The notes beneath the pieces are model-generated. The model saw nothing but the letters and a program-made list of their open reading frames with translations, was not told the origin of the DNA and searched no databases. The position numbers were made by a program, and so were the translations under genes. DNA of 64,000 bases from Streptomyces abyssomicinicus (lineage in GTDB: Bacteria; Actinomycetota; Actinomycetes; Streptomycetales; Streptomycetaceae): assembly GCF_008974245.1 (NCBI RefSeq), contig NZ_BBZI01000006.1, forward strand, positions 1,163,126 through 1,227,125. Direction: 5' to 3'. Below, piece after piece: positions 60,009-64,000 of this stretch. The number at the start of each line of letters is the position of its first letter. The first letter of the stretch is position 1.

Positions 60009-61541
60009 TCAGAAGAGGGTCACGCCGGTGAAACGGAGGATCAGCTGGGGCGCGCCGGAGAGGGCGACGGCGAGGAGTCCGGTGACCACCAGGGCGGCGG
60101 TGAGCGGGGCCGTGGCGCGGCGGGCCGCGGGGGCGTCCTCGGGGGCGTCCTCGGGGGCGGGACGGAAGAGCAGCGCGGTCCAGCGCAGGTAGTAGACCAG
60201 CGCGATGACCACGTTGACGGCCATCAGCACGGCCAGCCAGCCCATCCCCGCCTCCACGGCCGAGGCGAACACGGTGACCTTGGCGAAGAGACCGACGATG
60301 CCCGGCGGCAGTCCGGCCAGGGAGAGCAGGAAGAAGGCGAGCAGCAACGCGGCCACCGGGCGGGCGGCGTACAGGCCGCGGTGGTCGTCGACCCGGCCCG
60401 CGGGGCGGCCCCGGCCCACCAGGGCGACCACGGTGAACGCGCCGAGGTTCACGGCGGCGTACATCAGGGCGTAGGCGAGGGTCGAGCCGATCGCCCGGGA
60501 GGCGTCGTCGGTGTAGGCGGCGGCAGCGATCGGGACCAGCAGGTAGCCGGCCTGGCCCACCGACGACCAGGCCAGCAGCCGGACGGCGCTGCGGTCCCGG
60601 TCGGGGCGCTGGCGCAGCGCGCCGACGTTGCCGACGGTCATGGTGAGCGCGGCCAGCGCGGCCATGACCGGGCCCCAGACCGGGGCGTACGACGGGAAGG
60701 CGAGGACCGCGACCAGGATCAGGCCGGTGAAGCCGACCGCCTTGCCGGTGACCGAGAGGTAGGCGGCGACCGGCAGCGGGGCGCCCGCGTAGGTGTCCGG
60801 CACCCAGAAGTGGAAGGGCACGGCGGCGGTCTTGAAGGCGAACCCGACCAGGGTGAGGATCACGCCGGTGCGGGCCAGCGTCGAGAACTGGCCGTCGACC
60901 TGCTGGATCTCCTCCGCAACGACGGTGAGGTGCATCGACCCGGTGACGGCGTAGACGAAGCTGACGCCGAGCAGGCTGACGGCGGTGGCGGTGACCGAGG
61001 AGAGGAAGAACTTGAGGGCGGCCTCGGAGGAACGGCGGTCCCCGTGACGCAGGCCCACCAGGGCGAACGCGGGCAAGGAGGCCACCTCGAGGGCGACGAT
61101 CAGGGTGGCCAGGTCACGGGAGGCGGGCAGCAGGGCGGCGCCCGCGGCCGAGCTGAGGAGCAGGAACCAGTACTCGCCCGCGGGCAGCCGCCGCGGCTCG
61201 TCCTTGAGCGCCGTCATCGACAGGAGGGCGGCGAGCAGCGCTCCGGCGAGGACGATGAGCTGGACGACCAGGGTGAAGCGGTCGGCGACGTAGCTGCAGA
61301 CGCTGGGGTCGGTGGTGAGGCAGAAGGTGGAGCGGTCGCCGTCGAGCAGCGGCAGCAGGGTGAGCAGGGCGGCGGCGAGGGCGGCGACGGAGATCCACCC
61401 GAGGAGCGCCTTGCGGGCCTCGGGGAGGAACAGGTCGGCGACCAGGACCGCGAGGGCGGCCACGGCGGTGAGGGTGGGGGGCGCGACGGCGAGCCAGTCG
61501 ACGGACTGGACCAGGCTCTCGGCGGCGGCCGGGGCGCTCAT
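60009..61541 (-). CDS. nuoN: NADH-quinone oxidoreductase subunit N (probably of the secondary nuo set)
   Basis: The 510-residue antiporter-like subunit has about 14 helices. Family segments include [19 protein letters not shown] [35 protein letters not shown] with the conserved Lys, and [27 protein letters not shown] precedes the ATG, which overlaps the nuoM stop (ATGA). It is last in the nuoL-M-N order. Next to htpX this resembles the second nuo locus known from Streptomyces coelicolor. Confidence 0.92.
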   Translation of the reverse strand: MSAPAAAESLVQSVDWLAVAPPTLTAVAALAVLVADLFLPEARKALLGWISVAALAAALLTLLPLLDGDRSTFCLTTDPSVCSYVADRFTLVVQLIVLAGALLAALLSMTALKDEPRRLPAGEYWFLLLSSAAGAALLPASRDLATLIVALEVASLPAFALVGLRHGDRRSSEAALKFFLSSVTATAVSLLGVSFVYAVTGSMHLTVVAEEIQQVDGQFSTLARTGVILTLVGFAFKTAAVPFHFWVPDTYAGAPLPVAAYLSVTGKAVGFTGLILVAVLAFPSYAPVWGPVMAALAALTMTVGNVGALRQRPDRDRSAVRLLAWSSVGQAGYLLVPIAAAAYTDDASRAIGSTLAYALMYAAVNLGAFTVVALVGRGRPAGRVDDHRGLYAARPVAALLLAFFLLSLAGLPPGIVGLFAKVTVFASAVEAGMGWLAVLMAVNVVIALVYYLRWTALLFRPAPEDAPEDAPAARRATAPLTAALVVTGLLAVALSGAPQLILRFTGVTLF

Positions 61542-63133
61542 CGGGTGCCTCCTGCGAGGAGCTGCTGGACGGCCGGGTCGGTGAGGCCGAGGAGCACCTT
61601 CGGCCAGAGCCCGGCGAGGACGGTGAGGACCACCAGCGGGGTCCAGGCGGCGAACTCGTGGCCGCGGACGTCGGCGAGGAGTGGCACCTCGTCGGTGTCC
61701 CGCGGCGGCGCGCCCATGCAGACGCGGCGGACCACGACCAGCAGGTAGGCGGCGGTGAGCAGGGTGCCGAAGGCGCCGATCGTCATGAAGACGAGGTAGG
61801 CCGTGCGGCTGAGACCCGGCGCCGGTTCGAAGGCGCCGAAGAGGGCGAGCATCTCGCCCCAGAAGCCGGCCAGGCCGGGCAGGCCCAGGGAGGCGACGGC
61901 GGCGAAGGCGAGCAGGCCCCCCAGGCGGGGCGCGCGGCCGTAGAGGGCGGCGCCGGTGGCCTGGAGGCCTTGGGCGGAGAGGGTGTCCAGGTCGGTGGTG
62001 CCGGTGCGGTTTTTGAGGGCGCCGACCAGGAAGAAGAGGAGGCCGGTGATCAGGCCGTGGGCGACGTTGGCGAAGAGGGCGCCGTTGACGCCGGTGGGGG
62101 TCATGGTGGCGATGCCGAGCAGGACGAAGCCCATGTGGCCGACGGAGGAGTACGCGATCAGGCGCTTGAGGTCGCCCTTGGCGCCCTTGCGGGCCAGCGC
62201 GAGGCAGGCGAGGGACCCGTAGACGATGCCGACGACGGCGAAGGCGGCCAGGTAGGGCGCGAAGACCTCGAAGCCCTCGGGCGCGGCGGGGAGCAGGATG
62301 CGCACGAAGCCGTAGGTGCCCATCTTGAGCAGCACGCCGGCCAGCAGGACCGAGCCGACGGTGGGCGCGGCGGTGTGGGCGTCGGGCAGCCAGCTGTGCA
62401 GGGGCCACATCGGGGTCTTCACGGCGAGGCCGACACCGATCGCGAGGACCGCGACGACCTGCACCGTCACGGTGAGTGACCGGCCGTTGTCGGTGGCGAG
62501 TGCCACCATGTCGAAAGTGCCCGCCTTGATCCCGATCAGGAGCAGGCCGAGCAGCATGACCACGGAGCCGAGCAGGGTGAAGAGGATGAACTTCCAGGCC
62601 GCCTGCGCGCGGCCCGCGCCGCCCCAGCGGGCGATCAGGAAGTACATCGGGATCAGCACGGTCTCGAAGGCGAGGAAGAACAGCAGCAGGTCGAGGACGG
62701 CGAAGGAGGCGAGGGTGCCGGTCTCCAGGACGAGCAGCAGGGCGACGAACCCCTTCGGGGAGCCGCCCGGTGGCTGGTTGAAGTACGCGTGGAGGGCGCA
62801 GAGGAAGGTGAGCAGGGCGGTGAGGACCAGCAGGGGCAGCGAGATCCCGTCGACGCCCAGGTGGATCCGCACGTCGAGGGCGGGGATCCAGCTGATGTCG
62901 GTGGTGGCCTGCATGGTCTGGGGCCGGCTGTGGTCGAACCCGGCGGCGAGCGCCAGGGCGGCCAGGAGGACGGCCGCGGTGACGGTCACACCGTGCCGCA
63001 GGACGGCCTGTTCGGGTGACTTCCCCTTCAGCCCGGGCGGGGCCGGAAGGAGGGCCGCCGCGGCCCCGACCAGCGGGATCACCACGACGAACGCGAGAAG
63101 GGCCCGCATCACGGACTCGTTGATATCGATCAC
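61538..63133 (-). CDS. nuoM: NADH-quinone oxidoreductase subunit M
   Basis: The 531-residue antiporter-like subunit of complex I has about 14 helices and the segments LVLTALLTFLCAL, FFLAFETVLIPMYFLIARWG (conserved Glu) and KTPMWPLHSWLPDAHTAAPT with the key Lys. The start is either the GTG at 63133 or the ATG at 63109. It overlaps nuoN by 4 nt and lies 6 nt after nuoL. Confidence 0.93.
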   Translation of the reverse strand: MIDINESVMRALLAFVVVIPLVGAAAALLPAPPGLKGKSPEQAVLRHGVTVTAAVLLAALALAAGFDHSRPQTMQATTDISWIPALDVRIHLGVDGISLPLLVLTALLTFLCALHAYFNQPPGGSPKGFVALLLVLETGTLASFAVLDLLLFFLAFETVLIPMYFLIARWGGAGRAQAAWKFILFTLLGSVVMLLGLLLIGIKAGTFDMVALATDNGRSLTVTVQVVAVLAIGVGLAVKTPMWPLHSWLPDAHTAAPTVGSVLLAGVLLKMGTYGFVRILLPAAPEGFEVFAPYLAAFAVVGIVYGSLACLALARKGAKGDLKRLIAYSSVGHMGFVLLGIATMTPTGVNGALFANVAHGLITGLLFFLVGALKNRTGTTDLDTLSAQGLQATGAALYGRAPRLGGLLAFAAVASLGLPGLAGFWGEMLALFGAFEPAPGLSRTAYLVFMTIGAFGTLLTAAYLLVVVRRVCMGAPPRDTDEVPLLADVRGHEFAAWTPLVVLTVLAGLWPKVLLGLTDPAVQQLLAGGTR

Positions 63134-63139
63134 GCCTGC

Positions 63140-64000
63140 TCACGCTCCCGAGACGGCGAGGACGACGGCGACCGTGAGGACCACGGTTCCGGCGAGCAGC
63201 GCGCTCACATAGGTCTGGAGGTTGCCGGTCTGGGCGCGGCGGACGGCGGCGCCCAGCAGGCGGGGCGCGGCGGCGGCGCCGCGGACGTAGGTCTCGACGA
63301 CCTCGCGGTCCAGGAACCGGACCAGGGATGCCGCGGCGGTCACCGGGCGGACGAAGGCCGCGCGGTAGAGGGCGTCCAGGTGGAATCCCTCGGCCGCGTG
63401 GCGGTGCAGGGGTCCCAGCAGGAGGCGGCCCGGGTCGGAGGGGTCGGGGGCGTCGGCCAGGTCGCCGTAGGCGGGGGCGTGGCTGGCGATGGCCTCCGCC
63501 TCGACCTGGCCGGGGTCCGCGTCCGGGTGGGCGGCGACCGCGCCGAGCGGGGTGCCGGCCGCGAAGGCGGTGGTGTGCCGCCAGGTCCCGTAGGTCACGA
63601 TGCCGCCGACCAGGGCGATGCCGGTGGCGAGCAGCGAGGTGGCCCAGCCCGGGGCCAGCGAGCCGCCGCCGAACCAGTCGGGGAGCACGCCGAAGGCGGC
63701 GCCCAGTGCGAGGGAGGGGACGGCCAGCACCCACAGGACGGCGTTCATGGCGACCGGCTGCCTGCCGTGGTCGGGGGCATCGGTCCCCCGGCCGCGGAAG
63801 GCGCGCAGCCACAGGCGGGTGGCGTAGGCGGCGGTCAGCAGCGCGGTGAGCAGGCCCGCCGCCAGCACGATCCATCCGGCGGCGACCGGGCCGCCCTCGC
63901 CGGTGGCGGCGTGCTCGGCGGCGACCAGGACGGCCTCCTTGGAGAAGAAGCCGCTGAACGGCGGGATCGCGGCCAGCGCGAGCAGGGCGACGGTCATCGT
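63140..64000 (-). CDS. nuoL: NADH-quinone oxidoreductase subunit L (3' part; cut by window end)
   Basis: The visible 287 or so C-terminal residues begin TVALLALAAIPPFSGFFSKEAVL, a typical NuoL segment, and run through several helices and a loop (about 63360-63560) rich in Asp, Ala and His to a last helix ending VAVVLAVSGA. The 5' end lies beyond the window. It completes the L-M-N proton-pumping trio. Confidence 0.92.
   Translation of the reverse strand, partial: TMTVALLALAAIPPFSGFFSKEAVLVAAEHAATGEGGPVAAGWIVLAAGLLTALLTAAYATRLWLRAFRGRGTDAPDHGRQPVAMNAVLWVLAVPSLALGAAFGVLPDWFGGGSLAPGWATSLLATGIALVGGIVTYGTWRHTTAFAAGTPLGAVAAHPDADPGQVEAEAIASHAPAYGDLADAPDPSDPGRLLLGPLHRHAAEGFHLDALYRAAFVRPVTAAASLVRFLDREVVETYVRGAAAAPRLLGAAVRRAQTGNLQTYVSALLAGTVVLTVAVVLAVSGA

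Overview
The window is high-GC actinobacterial DNA and almost certainly Streptomyces or a very close relative. Supporting signs are the G/C-biased third codon positions, frequent GTG starts, the ribosomal operon order, a streptogrisin C-type protease, rpoB with a TTG start and the usual 1161 codons, and a tRNA-Trp/secE/nusG/rplKA block next to an aspartate aminotransferase. Most core genes lie on the minus strand, so transcription of the translation and transcription core runs from high to low coordinates.

Layout. 1-6709: the S10 operon in the order rpsJ-rplC-rplD-rplW-rplB-rpsS-rplV-rpsC-rplP-rpmC-rpsQ-rplN-rplX-rplE, with rplE cut by the window start. 7343-19421: an accessory block. It holds a MarR regulator divergent from a DHA2-type efflux pump, a DUF2207 membrane protein, a Cys-rich copper-storage protein, a secreted streptogrisin C-type protease, a LysR regulator, a GH10 xylanase and a GH115 alpha-glucuronidase. 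19799-24167: the str operon rpsL-rpsG-fusA-tuf. 24736-26500: a peptidoglycan amidase and a small DUF1707/DUF4190 membrane protein. 26698-38614: rpoC, rpoB, rplL, rplJ, rplA and rplK, followed at higher coordinates by nusG, secE and tRNA-Trp to 40321. 40573-45607: aspartate aminotransferase, adenosine deaminase, murB, a MaoC-type hydratase pair, rpmG, tRNA-Met and tRNA-Thr. 45919-52533: an amidohydrolase-like protein, an NAD(P)-binding protein, a Clp-N/HTH protein, a possible small membrane protein, tRNA-Tyr, YajQ, a VOC protein, an amino-acid permease and a YccF protein. 53753-57728: a translationally coupled GT2 / MFS / TreT-like GT4 operon. 57744-58924: an unusual repeat array. 58925-64000: htpX and then nuoN, nuoM and the 3' part of nuoL, probably the secondary nuo cluster.

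How the parts work together. Most of the window encodes ribosomal proteins, elongation factors, RNA polymerase and Sec/Nus factors. Regulatory RNA signals can be read directly: a nearly identical 25-nt hairpin motif in the 5' leaders of both rpsJ and rpsL, a terminator-like hairpin in the rplJ (L10) leader, readable promoters for rpsL, rpoB, rplJ and rplK, and strong terminators after tuf, rpoC, rplA, nusG and rplL. The accessory block between the two ribosomal operons is built for extracellular polymer use (xylan, protein) plus drug and copper handling.

The least expected signals are four. An array downstream of htpX repeats the last codons and stop of htpX about five times. A Clp-N/HTH gene has two 17-bp palindromes placed exactly on its -35 and -10 and a predicted leaderless start. 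An 18-bp palindrome overlaps the start of a possible small membrane protein. A three-gene glycosyltransferase/exporter operon is preceded by a repeat-bearing, possibly frameshifted short reading frame. All functional calls come from reading the sequence and from knowledge of the families; no searches were run.
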